From Cellulomonas sp. P24 (lineage in GTDB: Bacteria; Actinomycetota; Actinomycetes; Actinomycetales; Cellulomonadaceae): a stretch of DNA of 64,000 nucleotides. The notes beneath the pieces were generated by a model. It was not told the origin of the DNA, searched no databases, and worked only from the letters and a program-made list of their open reading frames with translations. A program made the position numbers and the translations under genes. The stretch's first letter is position 1; every line of letters begins with the position of its first letter. Location of the stretch: NCBI RefSeq assembly GCF_024704385.1, contig NZ_JAJDFX010000002.1, positions 744,001 to 808,000 on the forward strand. Direction: 5' to 3'. Below are positions 17,285-29,102 of this stretch, in pieces.

Positions 17285-18337
17285 CTACGCCGACGTGTGG
17301 CGGAGGTCGCGCGACTGGGGCGCGTAGGCCGTCGACGCCCGCACCACGAGTCGCACGGGCTCGATCTCGATGTCGGGCACCACGGCCCCCTCGATGAGAT
17401 CCAGCAACGCCGTCGCCGCGTGCGCGCCGATCAGCCGAGGGCTCGCCGCTGCGGTCGTCAGGGTCGGGCGCACGTAGGTCCCGAGCTCGATCCCGTCGAA
17501 GCCGACGACGGACACGTCACCCGGGACCTGCACACCCTCGTCCTGGAGCCGACGCATGAACCCGACCGCACTGAGGTCGTTGGCGCAGAACACCGCCGTC
17601 GGACGATCCGGCAGGGCGATCATCTCGCGGGCGGCGCTCACCCCGCCCGCATAGGTGAAGTCGCCGTCCAGCACGGGCCCGGGCTCCAGCCCGGCGTCCA
17701 GCACCGCCTGCCGCCACGCCACCAGGCGCTCGCGACCGTGCACGAAGTGCTGCGGACCGCTCAGGTGACCGATCCGACGGTGGCCGAGGTCGACGAGATG
17801 CCGCACGATCTCCTGCACGGCGGCGACGCCGTCCTGCCGGACCACCGGGAACGGGAAGCCCTCGATGCCGCGATCGGCGTTGATGGCGACCGCAGGCATC
17901 TCGAGCTTCGTCAGCAGCGCGATGCGCGGGTCGTCGACCTGCAGCTCGTTGAGGAACACGCCGTCCACGCGACGGTACGACGACAGGTCCCGGTACCGCC
18001 GCGCCACGTCACGGGCGGTGATGCCCATCTGGAGGACCAGCGCATAGCCCCGCCCCGCGAGAACGGACTCGATCCCGCTGATGAACGCTCCGAAGAACGG
18101 GTCGGACTCCAGGACGTCGGACTCCCGCTGGACGACGAGGGCGACCGCGTACGCGCGCCCCGCGGAGAGGCTGCGCCCGCGCAGCGACGGGACGTAGCCG
18201 AGCTCGTCCGCCGCGGCCCGCACGCGCGCCCGCGTCGCCTCGGAGACCCCCGGGCGCCCGTTGAGGGCCGTCGAGGCCGAGCTGAGGGCCACCCCTGCCC
18301 TGGCGGCGACGTCGACGATGGTCACCCTGCGCGGCAT
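17285..18337 (-). CDS. LacI-family transcriptional repressor of the mannoside locus
   Basis: A 350-residue regulator. An N-terminal helix-turn-helix (VTIVDVAARAGVALSSASTALNGRPGVSEATRARV, residues about 5-39) is followed by the hinge and a periplasmic-binding-protein-like effector domain with the usual FFGAFISGIESVLAGRGY and VPGDVSVVGFDG blocks. I start it at the ATG at 18337, five bases after GAGAGG; a GTG two codons upstream would sit on the ribosome site. It lies between the transporter operon and manA on the same strand. Two identical palindromes flank it upstream of both targets, so repression relieved by a mannoside-derived sugar is the likely scheme. Confidence 0.92.
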   Translation of the reverse strand: MPRRVTIVDVAARAGVALSSASTALNGRPGVSEATRARVRAAADELGYVPSLRGRSLSAGRAYAVALVVQRESDVLESDPFFGAFISGIESVLAGRGYALVLQMGITARDVARRYRDLSSYRRVDGVFLNELQVDDPRIALLTKLEMPAVAINADRGIEGFPFPVVRQDGVAAVQEIVRHLVDLGHRRIGHLSGPQHFVHGRERLVAWRQAVLDAGLEPGPVLDGDFTYAGGVSAAREMIALPDRPTAVFCANDLSAVGFMRRLQDEGVQVPGDVSVVGFDGIELGTYVRPTLTTAAASPRLIGAHAATALLDLIEGAVVPDIEIEPVRLVVRASTAYAPQSRDLRHTSA

Positions 18338-18393
18338 GACCACCTCTCAACAGATCTGTGACGTGCACCGGTCCACAGCGGCGCGGTAACACC

Positions 18394-19644
18394 CTAGTGG
18401 CCTGACTGCGTCGATCCCGGCACACTCACCAGCGCGACGCGACCGACTCCTGACAGCGTCGCCACCTCGCCGTCGGCGACCAGCGCGGCCTCGCCCGGTG
18501 CGAGCGCCACGCGGCCCGTCGGCGTGCCCACCGTCGCGGCACCGATCAGCCCGAGCAGCAGTCGAGGACCGCTCGACCCCGGGCACACCCACGGCTCCGC
18601 ACCGTCGAGGTCGACGACGTCCAGGGCGTACTCGCCGAAGGGCAGGTCGTACCTCCCGACCGTCACTCCGGGCGACGGGTGGGACGCGGTCGCCCGCCGC
18701 ACGTCCGGCGGTCCCGGCGCGAACCGGACGACGGCGAGCAGCTCGTCGACGTCGACCCGTTTGGTCGTCAGCCCCGCACGCAGCACGTTGTCCGAGCTCG
18801 CCATGATCTCGAGCCCGAACCCGTGGACGTAGCAGTGCACCACGCCGGCCCCGACGCTGAGCGCCTCCCCGGGTTCGAGCTCGACGGTGTTGAGGAAGAC
18901 GGTGCCGAGAGCGCCGACGTCGTCGGGGTGGGCGACCAGCACCTCGCGTGCGACCTCGAGGGCGTCGTGACCCCAGGGCCCGGTCGAGGTACCGCCCGCC
19001 ATGCCGACCAGTGCCTGCAGGGCGGCGCGACGGTCGTGCGGCGACAGCCGGAGGAGCCGGGCGAACGCGTGGCCGATCCGCGCGTCGGCCGTGCCGGCGG
19101 CGTGCAGGGCGGCGACGACGTCCACCACGGCGTCGCTGCCGATCCGTTCGAGATCGTCGGCGATCGCGTCGGGGTCGCGGAAGCCGACCAGGGCGCGCAC
19201 GGCACCCAGCGCGACCAGGGTCTCGGGCTTGTGGCGGTCGTCCCGGTAGCTGCGGCAGTCGTCGGAGAGGCGTGCCGCGGTCTCCCGGGCGTACCCGGCC
19301 GCCGCCTGCTCCGCGTCCGGGTGCACCTGGAGGGACAGCGCCTGGGCTGCGGCGAGAAGCTTGACCAGGTAGGGCAGGCGAGCCCCGAAGGCGTCGCGGA
19401 CCCGTTCACCGAGGACGGTCCGCGGGTCGGAGGACACGAGATCGTCCAGTCGGCGCGCCCCGCCGTCCGCTCCTGGGTGCGCCCACCGCGGAGCTGTCGG
19501 CACGACGGTCGCCGCGCCACCGGGGTGCGCCCCGAACCAGACCTCGGCGTAGGTGCGTCCGTCCGGCCTGATGCCGAGGAACTCCGGGATGGCGTGCGGC
19601 GACCCCCAGCCGTAGCCCTGCACGACCCCGTGAAGGTTCCACAT
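18394..19644 (-). CDS. manA: Mannose-6-phosphate isomerase, class I
   Basis: A 416-residue cupin-type zinc enzyme that interconverts mannose 6-phosphate and fructose 6-phosphate. The start MWNLHGVVQGYGWGS matches the family N-terminus, and the zinc-binding QVHPD (SLQVHPDAEQA) and HKPE (DDRHKPETLVAL) motifs are intact. Length is normal. The ATG at 19644 follows GAGGAGACGGGCAC. A LacI-type palindrome lies 37 bases upstream, identical to the one before the mannoside transporter, so it is probably induced together with that operon and brings mannose phosphate into glycolysis. Confidence 0.95.
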   Translation of the reverse strand: MWNLHGVVQGYGWGSPHAIPEFLGIRPDGRTYAEVWFGAHPGGAATVVPTAPRWAHPGADGGARRLDDLVSSDPRTVLGERVRDAFGARLPYLVKLLAAAQALSLQVHPDAEQAAAGYARETAARLSDDCRSYRDDRHKPETLVALGAVRALVGFRDPDAIADDLERIGSDAVVDVVAALHAAGTADARIGHAFARLLRLSPHDRRAALQALVGMAGGTSTGPWGHDALEVAREVLVAHPDDVGALGTVFLNTVELEPGEALSVGAGVVHCYVHGFGLEIMASSDNVLRAGLTTKRVDVDELLAVVRFAPGPPDVRRATASHPSPGVTVGRYDLPFGEYALDVVDLDGAEPWVCPGSSGPRLLLGLIGAATVGTPTGRVALAPGEAALVADGEVATLSGVGRVALVSVPGSTQSGH

Positions 19645-19680
19645 GTGCCCGTCTCCTCGCGACCGTCGATCGGCGCCGTG

Positions 19681-19694
19681 CCGAAACGTTTCGG
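19681..19694. promoter_or_regulatory. Second LacI-type operator, upstream of manA
   Basis: This is an exact second copy of the CCGAAACGTTTCGG palindrome, 37 bases before the manA start codon. It ties manA to the mannoside operon. Confidence 0.82.
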
Positions 19695-19764
19695 TTGTCG
19701 ACAGTAGCGCACCGCGGACGCATCGGATCACCCCGGGGCACACCCGCGGACCCGCCGACCGCGG

Positions 19765-21063
19765 TCACCGCCCCCTGCTGCGACCTCCTGCACGGCGCGC
19801 GACCAGCACCACCGCGACCAGTGACGCGACCATCCACGCCGCGGCGTACCCGAAGGCGAGACCGGGGGCGACCGTCGCCCAGATCACCCCGACGACCAGC
19901 GAGGCCCCGAGGTCACCCGCGGACTGGACCAGGCCGAGCACGCCGTAGCCGTTGCCGCGCAGGTGGTCAGGGAGCATCACGGCGACCATCGTCGACTCGG
20001 CCGTCTCGGCGAAGCCGATGCCCACCCCGGCGAGCACGAACGCACCCAGCAGCACACCCCAGGAGTGCTGCTCCCACGCGAAGCCGAGGTAGGCGAGCAC
20101 GTACACGGCCGTCCCCCCTGCGAACACCAGCCGTGGGCCCACGCGATCGATCAGCCGACCTCCGCCGAGCGCCGCGAACGTCGCGGCACCGTTGTGCGCG
20201 GCATACAGCACGATCGCGAGACTCGTCGCCGCCGCAGCAGAACGACCGTCGACGCGCAGCAGGTCGGTGGCCCGCAGGAGCAGCAGCGTGGTCGCCACGT
20301 TGCCGAGCTCGAAGAGCGCCACCGGCACGAACGCGCGCACCAGACCGGCCTGCCGCAGCTCGCGGAGGTTGAAGGTCAGCGCGCGACGGCGCTCGGGCAC
20401 CCGGAGCGTCCGCCGCGCCTCCCGGGCGGCGACCGAGATCCCCAGCACCGCGAAGACCGACGGGACGAACGCGAGCAGGATCACGTGCCGGACGCCGAGC
20501 ACCCCGACGAGCGCCGCCGCCAGCAGCGGCCCGACGACCGCGCCGGCGTTGTCCCCGGCACGCTCGACCCCGGAGGCGCGCCCGTAGGCCTCACGCGGGA
20601 CCAGCGAGACCAGCAGCGTGTCGCGCGCCGGCGACCGGATCCCGCGGGACATCCACGCGAGCGCACGCAGCCCGGCGACCTGCCACACGGCGGTCGTCAA
20701 CCCGATCGCCGCCGTCGCCACCGCGGTGAGCAGGTAGCCACCCCGCGCGAGGCTCGCTCGTCGACGCGGGTCGTTCGAGAGCGGGCCGCCGGCGAGCTTG
20801 CTCAGGCCGATGAGGGCGTCGGAGACCCCTTCGATCGCCCCGAGCGCGCCCGGACCGGCACCGAGCGCCGAGCCGAGGAACGTCGGGAGCACGCTCGACG
20901 CCATCTCGTGACCGACGTCGGAGAAGAACGACGCCGCGCCGACGCTCGCGACTCCCGGGGTCAGCCACCGGGTCCCGCCGGGAGCGCCGTCCAGCGGCGC
21001 GGCGTCGTCGTTCGCGACGGTGCCGTCCGGCCCGTCGGTCGCGTCGCTCCCGGGCGTCGTCAC
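19765..21063 (-). CDS. MFS transporter
   Basis: A 432-residue major facilitator with about 12 hydrophobic segments. The first half shows ASFFSDVGHEMASSVLPTFLGSALG, a pattern of MFS proteins related to the YfmO/multidrug and sugar efflux branches, and a motif-A-like loop appears in the second half (GGRLIDRVGPRLVF). The start is the GTG at 21063, which overlaps the stop of the phosphoglycerate mutase gene (GTGA) and follows GGAGGG. The tail is Arg-rich. Transported compound unknown. The coupling to a mutase gene gives no clear clue. Confidence 0.85.
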   Translation of the reverse strand: MTTPGSDATDGPDGTVANDDAAPLDGAPGGTRWLTPGVASVGAASFFSDVGHEMASSVLPTFLGSALGAGPGALGAIEGVSDALIGLSKLAGGPLSNDPRRRASLARGGYLLTAVATAAIGLTTAVWQVAGLRALAWMSRGIRSPARDTLLVSLVPREAYGRASGVERAGDNAGAVVGPLLAAALVGVLGVRHVILLAFVPSVFAVLGISVAAREARRTLRVPERRRALTFNLRELRQAGLVRAFVPVALFELGNVATTLLLLRATDLLRVDGRSAAAATSLAIVLYAAHNGAATFAALGGGRLIDRVGPRLVFAGGTAVYVLAYLGFAWEQHSWGVLLGAFVLAGVGIGFAETAESTMVAVMLPDHLRGNGYGVLGLVQSAGDLGASLVVGVIWATVAPGLAFGYAAAWMVASLVAVVLVARRAGGRSRGR

Positions 21064-21809
21064 GTGCCGCCCTCCGCAGCGATCAGCGCGGCACCGGCCC
21101 GCGCGGCGGCAGGGTCCAGGTAGCGGCCGCCACGGGGTCCGACGCGCCCGTCGGGCGTCGTGTCGTACCGGAGCGGCTGGCCCGCAGGCAGGTTGAGCTC
21201 CTCGAGCTCGTCCTCGTCGAGGTCGTCGATCAGGGCGCACAGCGCACGCAGGCTGTTCCCGTGGGCGACGACGAGGATGCTCCGACCGTCCGCGAGCCCG
21301 CCCCGGATCCCGCCCTCCCAGCACGGGCGCACCCGCTCGATCACGTCGTGCAGGGACTCGCCGGAACCGGGCGCCGGGAGCTCGGGCGGACGGGTGCTGA
21401 CGAGACCCCAGGTCGCGATCTCGGCCGGGTCGGCCGCCGGTGGTCTGCCGTGCAGCGTCCGGCGCCAGGCAAAGAACGTGTCATGCCCGTACCGCTCGAC
21501 GACCTGCCGTTTGGGGACCCCGGTGAGCACCCCGTAGTCGCGCTCCTCGAGGCGCCACTCCTCGACGAGCGGGACGTCGCACCCCAGCTCGGCGAGGACG
21601 GCGTCCGCGGTGCGCCGCGCACGCCGCAGCGGCGACGAGAGGACGAGGTCGGGGACCGCGGAGTGCTCCGCGAGCAGACGTCCGGCCTCGCGGGCCTGAC
21701 GCTCCCCGAGCGGCGAGAGGTCGACGTCCAGCAGACCGGTGAAGACCCGGGCGGCGTTGTACGTGCTCTCGCCGTGCCGCAGGAGCGTCAACGTCCCGGC
21801 CACACCCAT
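21060..21809 (-). CDS. gpmA: 2,3-bisphosphoglycerate-dependent phosphoglycerate mutase
   Basis: A 249-residue histidine phosphatase-superfamily enzyme that interconverts 3- and 2-phosphoglycerate. The catalytic motif LLRHGESTYN lies at about 8-17, FTGLLDVDLSPLGERQA follows as in dPGM, the active-site ERDYGVLTG is present near residue 88, and the second histidine is in VVAHGNSLRALC. Length matches GpmA rather than the shorter GpmB-like phosphatases. The ATG at 21809 follows GGAGGG by ten bases; a GTG two codons earlier is an alternative. A -10-like TATAGT (plus coordinates 21838-21843) lies 29 bases upstream. Confidence 0.9.
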   Translation of the reverse strand: MGVAGTLTLLRHGESTYNAARVFTGLLDVDLSPLGERQAREAGRLLAEHSAVPDLVLSSPLRRARRTADAVLAELGCDVPLVEEWRLEERDYGVLTGVPKRQVVERYGHDTFFAWRRTLHGRPPAADPAEIATWGLVSTRPPELPAPGSGESLHDVIERVRPCWEGGIRGGLADGRSILVVAHGNSLRALCALIDDLDEDELEELNLPAGQPLRYDTTPDGRVGPRGGRYLDPAAARAGAALIAAEGGT

Positions 21810-21852
21810 CGTCACCCGTCCCTCCGTCGCCGCGCCGACTATAACGAGCGGC

Positions 21853-21912
21853 CTTCGACCTGCGTGGGGACCTCCGGCCGTCCGCCGGTCCCACGCCAGA
21901 TCTGAGTCGAAG
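21853..21912. repeat. Nested inverted repeat in the gpm/hppA divergent region
   Basis: An outer pair CTTCGAC/GTCGAAG encloses an inner pair GCGTGGGGACC/GGTCCCACGC with one bulged G. It lies between the divergent gpm and hppA genes. It may be a regulatory site or a leader hairpin; the sequence alone does not decide. Confidence 0.45.
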
Positions 21913-21992
21913 GTCACACGTGCTCCCTGGACGTTCGGCCTAGCGTGGCTGTGTCATAGCAAGGTCGCTATCCAGCAAAGCCAGAGGCAATC

Positions 21993-24676
<2,684 letters not shown>

Positions 24677-24680
<4 letters not shown>

Positions 24681-25726
24681 AGGTCGCGATCCAGTACGCA
24701 GCGGCACTGGTCGACTCCGACGGGCACGTGGCCGGCCACGACGCCGGCGCGACCCTGGTCCGGCGCCTGCTCCGGGTGTTCCCCGGCGCCGAGCTGATCG
24801 GCCCCGGACCGCGGCACTGCGCCGGGTTCAACATGATCCCGCTCGAGTTCGTGGACGGCGACGACACGGTCGTCATCGCGATGGACGTGATCGACTCCCT
24901 GAGCACGTGGCGCACGCTCAAGGAGAACTGCGACGAGCCGAAGGTCATGAACTTCGTCTGGTGGAACACGTCGCAGTACACCCACCCGGTCGAGAGGGCC
25001 GCCCTCGCGCTCTCGTGCGCCCTGTTCCCGACGTTCGCCAACTCCGAGCGGACGGCCATCGAGGTCCGCGAGATCGTCTCGAGCTGGACGATCTCGCCGA
25101 TCGCGGAGAAGGCCAAGATCGCCTGGGTCAACCTGGGCATCCGGCTCGAGCACGTACGCCCACGGCACGAGCCGCCGGTGCCCGTCGTGCTGTACCCGGC
25201 GATCTACCTGTCCGAGCGCAAGCAGCCGAAGCTCTTCTTCGACGTCGTCGAGCGGGTGGTCAAGCGGACGCCGATCAAGGTGGAGGCCCGCCTGCACGAG
25301 TCCCACCTGATCTCCGAGTGGGCCATGGCGCTGTCCCGCAAGGACTGGACCTGGGTCGGCCCGCTGACCGCGAGCCGCGAGGACTACTGGGAGGCGCTCG
25401 CCCGGACCACGGCGTTCCTCGCGACGGCGACCGAGGAGTCGTACGGCCTGGAGTACATCGAGGCACTCGTCGCCGGAGCCATCGGGGTGTTCCCGGACCG
25501 CCCGTGGGTGCGGGCGATCCTGCCCGCGGGTTACCCGTTCCTGTACCGGACGCCGGCTGAGGCCGAGGCGCTGCTGTACCGGGCGGTCACCGACACCGCG
25601 GCGTGTCGCCGAGAGCTCGACGAGGCCGCCGGTGGCGACTTCGCGCAGTGGCTGCGCGCCCGGCACGACGACGACCAGTTCGAGAAGGCGATCGCCGACC
25701 GCGTCACGGAGTGGTTCGGCGCCTGA
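24677..25726 (+). CDS. GT-B-like glycosyltransferase of unknown acceptor
   Basis: A 349-residue soluble protein. The C-terminal half has the Rossmann-like pattern of GT4/GT1 enzymes with the EX7E element in TEESYGLEYIEALVAG, followed by a Pro-rich turn and FLYRTPAEAEALL, which matches the nucleotide-sugar binding region of that superfamily. The N-terminal half (VAIQYAAALVDSDGHVAGHD) is unlike well-known families. Its ATG overlaps the stop of hppA by four bases, so translation is coupled to the pyrophosphatase. Pyrophosphate is released when nucleotide sugars are made, which is one possible reason for the pairing; this is inference. Confidence 0.7.
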
Positions 25727-25769
25727 CCGGCCGGCCGCGTGCGACCACGTCGTCGGCTGCACCGACGAC

Positions 25770-25816
25770 GGACGGGCCCCCTGGCCGAGCATCACGCTCG
25801 GCGAGGGGGCCCGTCC
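25770..25816. terminator. Bidirectional terminator between convergent genes
   Basis: GGACGGGCCCCCTGGCCGAGC pairs with GCTCGGCGAGGGGGCCCGTCC around a five-base loop, with one mismatch or bulge. The structure lies between the convergent glycosyltransferase and ABC binding protein genes. Confidence 0.85.
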
Positions 25817-25831
25817 ACGTCCGGACCACGG

Positions 25832-26925
25832 CTACTTCGTGTACCCCTCCAGCTTGTTCGCGGCGATCACCAGGTCGTTGGTGTACGTCGACGGGAGGTC
25901 GATCGCCTTCTTGATGTTCCCGGCCCCCTTCTCGACGGCGAGGACGGTCTCCGGCCCGTTCGCCGGCATCATGCCGTCCGGGAGGAACTGCCCCTTGTCC
26001 GCGTCGAGAGCCTTGATGTAGTCGGCCTTGGTGACGAGGCTGTTCGACACGAAGCCCGGGGGCAGGTGGTCGGCGATGTCGGCGGCGCTGTGCGTCGCGA
26101 TGTAGTGCATCGTGGCGACCAGCGCATCCACGACCTTCTGCGCGGTGGCCTTGTTCGCGTCGAGCCACGACTTCTGCACCAGAACGGCCGCCGACGGGAA
26201 CGGTCCGCCGAGGGCCTTCGTCGCCCCGGCCGTCGAGGCCAGGTCGATCGCCGAGTACGCGACGCCCTTGGACTCGAGAGCGGCGACCGTGGGCTGCGTG
26301 GTCATGCCGCACACGATCGTCTTGTGCTGCAGCGCGGCGATGAGCGTGCTGCCGGCGCCGACCCCCTGACGGTGGAACTGCTGGGACGTCACGCCGGCCT
26401 TCGAGGCCATGTACAACGTGAGGTCGTCGGTGCCCGAGCCGAGGTCGGTCACCCCGACCGTCTTGCCGGCCCAGTCCGCGGCGGACTTCACGTTCGACCC
26501 GGTCGCGCACATCTCACGCTCACCCGGCGCCCCGCTGAGCTGGGCGATGCTGATGACGTCCTTGCCTGCCTGCTGGAAGTCGATCGTGTGCACGTACCAC
26601 GCGCCGGCCATGTCGACCTGGCCGAACGCCACCGCGTCCTCGGCACCGACGCCACCCGACTCCTCGGTGCTCAGCACCATGTTGACGCCGTACTTCGTGT
26701 AGTAGCCGAGCCCGGCGGCGAGCTGGTACGGCAGGTAGATCTGCTTGTCGATGCCGCCGACCATCATCGTCACGGTCGGCATCGAGGCGAAGGCCGCACT
26801 GTCGTTGGTGGCGGCCGTGGTGCCGCCGGGGCGCCGCTCGCGGCGCTGCTGCACGCGGCGAGGGCGGTCACCACCGTCGCGGCAAGGATCCCTGTCATCG
26901 TGCGGGTGAGTACTCGTCTGGCCAT
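25832..26925 (-). CDS. NMT1/TauA-type ABC substrate-binding lipoprotein (frameshift near N-terminus)
   Basis: A solute-binding protein of about 364 residues of the nitrate/sulfonate/taurine/NMT1 type, first gene of an ABC operon. From the ATG at 26925 (after GAGGAGAAG) the frame gives a normal lipoprotein signal, MARRVLTRTMTGILAAT...LAACSSAASGAP. The frame of the mature protein (GTTAATNDSAAFASMPTVTMMVGG onward) is one base off. Adding one base to the run of four G at 26828-26831 joins the two seamlessly. The mature part has VGVTDLGSGTDDLTLY and the LVQKSWLDANKATAQKVVDAL block of the family. The ligand is unknown; the neighbouring ring-cleavage genes suggest an aromatic acid or related anion. 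Confidence 0.85.
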
Positions 26926-27088
26926 GTCTCGCTTCTCCTCGTTGAGAGCTGATGTGCGTGTGCACGGGGTGGTGATCGGCGGTTCGTTCGGGTCAGGGTC
27001 GGGTGGGACAGCACCTCCCGGTGTGGGGCCGGACAGCGGTGAGAGTGGGCACAGCTGTCGCAGGGAGACGGGGCGTTCGTGGTGGGGG

Positions 27089-28003
27089 CTAGAGCCCGGC
27101 GGTCTCGACGTGCATGCCGGGGCGCCAGCTGAGCAGGCGCTTCTCGAGCTGGCTGATGAGACCCTCGGCGGTGAGAGCGATCACGGCGATGATGAGCATC
27201 GCGGCGAAGATGCCGTCGGGCAGGAAGTGGTTCTGCGAGTTCGAGATGAGCAGGCCGAGCCCCTCCTGGGACCCGAGGAACTCCCCCACGATCGCCCCGA
27301 TGATCGCGAACCCGAAGGCGACGTGCAGGCTCGCGATGATCCACACGACGGCCGACGGCAGGACGACGTCACGGATCACCTGGGAGCGCGACGCGCCGAG
27401 GACGCGGACGTTCGCGATGAGGTTGCGGTCGACCTCGCGCACGCCCTGGAACGCGTTGAAGAAGACCACGAAGAACACCAGGACCGACGCGAGCAGGATC
27501 TTCGAGGTCGGACCGAAGCCGAGCCACACGACGAAGATCGAGCCGAGCACGATGCGCGGAACCGCGTTGAGCACCTTGATGAAAGGCCCCAGGACGTCCG
27601 CGAGGAACGGCACCTGGCCGAGCAGCACGCCCAGCACGATGCCCGCGAGGGTGCCGTAGACGAAGCCCCCGAGGGCCTCCTTCATCGTGACGCCGATCTG
27701 GAGCCACAACGTGCCGTAGGGGGTGCCGTTCTGGAACCAGTCCACCAGCTGGCTCGCGATCCCGGTCGGCTGTCCGAAGAAGAACGGGTCGACGATCTTC
27801 AGGTTGGTGAACAGCTGCCAGCCGCCGAGGATCGCGATCACCACGGCGACCCGGGTCGCATGGACCTGGAGCCGCCGACGGCGACGGCGCGCGTGCGCCG
27901 CCGCGGCGATCGATGCCTCGTCGCCTGCGGGCGTCCGCCTGAGGTCGTCCTGGATCGCTGCGAGCGCCTGGGCGTCGCTCACGGTCGTGGTCTGGTGGTT
28001 CAC
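27089..28003 (-). CDS. ABC transporter permease, SsuC/TauC type
   Basis: A 304-residue permease with six hydrophobic segments and the EAA-type loop (RNLIANVRVLGASRSQVIRDVVLPSA) that contacts the ATPase. The N-terminal 50 residues are charged and cytoplasmic (a run of arginines before the first helix). The GTG start at 28003 follows GGAGGACGGAA and overlaps the stop of the ATPase gene (GTGA). It pairs with the binding protein downstream and the ATPase upstream as a complete importer. Confidence 0.92.
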   Translation of the reverse strand: MNHQTTTVSDAQALAAIQDDLRRTPAGDEASIAAAAHARRRRRRLQVHATRVAVVIAILGGWQLFTNLKIVDPFFFGQPTGIASQLVDWFQNGTPYGTLWLQIGVTMKEALGGFVYGTLAGIVLGVLLGQVPFLADVLGPFIKVLNAVPRIVLGSIFVVWLGFGPTSKILLASVLVFFVVFFNAFQGVREVDRNLIANVRVLGASRSQVIRDVVLPSAVVWIIASLHVAFGFAIIGAIVGEFLGSQEGLGLLISNSQNHFLPDGIFAAMLIIAVIALTAEGLISQLEKRLLSWRPGMHVETAGL

Positions 28004-28932
28004 TTCCGTCCTCCTGTGCTCTCCGTGGTGCGACCCGTCCGGGCGTACGCGCGCTCGACCTCCTCGCGCAGGGACTCCCAGATCTGCTGGTGCAGCTCGA
28101 GGAAACGCGGCTCGAAGCGGATCTCCTGCACGGCCCCACGGGGGCGTGGGAGGTCGATGTCGTAGACCGCCTTGACCGTGCCCGGGCCCGCGGTCATGAC
28201 GACGACCCGGTCGGCGAGCGCGACGGCCTCCTCGAGGTCGTGCGTGATGAAGATGACCGATGGCTTGGTCCGCTCCCAGAGGGTCAGGAGCTCGTTCGAC
28301 ATGATCGCCTTGGTCTGGACGTCCAGCGCACCGAACGGCTCGTCCATGAGGAGGATCGACGGCTCGCTGATCAGCGACGCCGCGAGCGTCGCGCGCTTGC
28401 GCATCCCGCCGGACAGCTGGTGCGGGTGGTGGTCCTCGAAGCCGGTGAGGCCGACCACACGGATCCACTCGCGCGCCTTCTCGAGCGCCTCGGCCTTCGG
28501 GACGCCGCGGAACCGCGGCCCGAGGGCGACGTTCTGCAGGACGCTCTTCCACGGCAGCAGGGCGTCGTTCTGGAACATGAAGCTCATGTGGTCGGCGATG
28601 CCGTCGACCGCCCGTCCGCCGACCCGGACGACGCCGGCGGAGGGCGGCTCGAGACCGGCGACCATGGTCAGGGTCGTCGACTTCCCGCAGCCGGTCGGTC
28701 CGACGACTGCGCAGAACTGCCCGGGTTCGACCGTGAAGCTCACGTCGCGCAGCGCGGTCATGGCGGTCCCCGTCGGGGACACGAATCTCTTGGTGACACC
28801 GGCGAGCTCGATGCGCGAGCGCTCGTGCGCACCGCTCGCCCCGGCTGCTCCAGCTGCCGCGCGCGGTGCCGGAAGGGTTCCGGTCACTGCCTCTCGGGCC
28901 GAGCCCGTCGGGGTCTGGCTGATGGGGGTCAT
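28000..28932 (-). CDS. ABC transporter ATPase, SsuB/TauB type
   Basis: A 310-residue ATP-binding subunit. Walker A (GPTGCGKST), Q-loop (FMFQNDALLPW), signature (LSGGMRKR), Walker B (ILLMDEP) and H-loop (ITHDLEEA) are all intact and match the nitrate/sulfonate/taurine importer branch. An Ala/Gly-rich N-terminal extension of about 40 residues precedes the nucleotide-binding domain. The ATG at 28932 is preferred over one six codons upstream because GAGAGGA lies ahead of it. It is first in the order ATPase, permease, binding protein and divergent from the two-component genes. Confidence 0.92.
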   Translation of the reverse strand: MTPISQTPTGSAREAVTGTLPAPRAAAGAAGASGAHERSRIELAGVTKRFVSPTGTAMTALRDVSFTVEPGQFCAVVGPTGCGKSTTLTMVAGLEPPSAGVVRVGGRAVDGIADHMSFMFQNDALLPWKSVLQNVALGPRFRGVPKAEALEKAREWIRVVGLTGFEDHHPHQLSGGMRKRATLAASLISEPSILLMDEPFGALDVQTKAIMSNELLTLWERTKPSVIFITHDLEEAVALADRVVVMTAGPGTVKAVYDIDLPRPRGAVQEIRFEPRFLELHQQIWESLREEVERAYARTGRTTESTGGRK

Positions 28933-28979
28933 GCCTGGTGGTCCTCTCATCTCGTCGTGCGATCACCGGGTGAGAAGAC

Positions 28980-28995
28980 TGTGAGCGGGGTCACA
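28980..28995. promoter_or_regulatory. CRP/GlxR-type palindrome upstream of the ABC operon
   Basis: TGTGAGCGGGGTCACA has both perfect half-sites of the CRP/GlxR consensus TGTGA-N6-TCACA. The right half also forms a second palindrome, TCACATGTGA (28991-29000). It lies in the 170-bp region between the divergent ABC and two-component genes, so it could act on either. Confidence 0.65.
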
Positions 28996-29067
28996 TGTGA
29001 CGTCCAGATTTCGTCGCTAGATGGCGTCAAGTGGTCGCTGCGGACTTTGTTGACGATTACGGTCGCG

Positions 29068-29085
29068 GGTCCCTGGGACCTAGGT
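29068..29085. promoter_or_regulatory. Palindromes just upstream of the sensor kinase start
   Basis: GGTCCC-T-GGGACC (29068-29080) overlaps the palindrome ACCTAGGT (29078-29085), 18-35 bases before the kinase ATG. A TTGACG (29050-29055) precedes it at -35-like distance. This is a candidate operator, perhaps for autoregulation by the response regulator. Confidence 0.4.
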
Positions 29086-29102
29086 CGCACTACCATCCGA
29101 AG

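Noticed and set aside
25739-28165. An 808-codon plus-strand open frame opposite the ABC transporter genes
   Set aside because: It covers three genes and a terminator, which no real gene would do here, and shows no domain.
28963-28973. TCACCGGGTGA as another CRP-type half-site pair
   Set aside because: The arms are in the reverse orientation and the spacing does not fit the TGTGA-N6-TCACA consensus.
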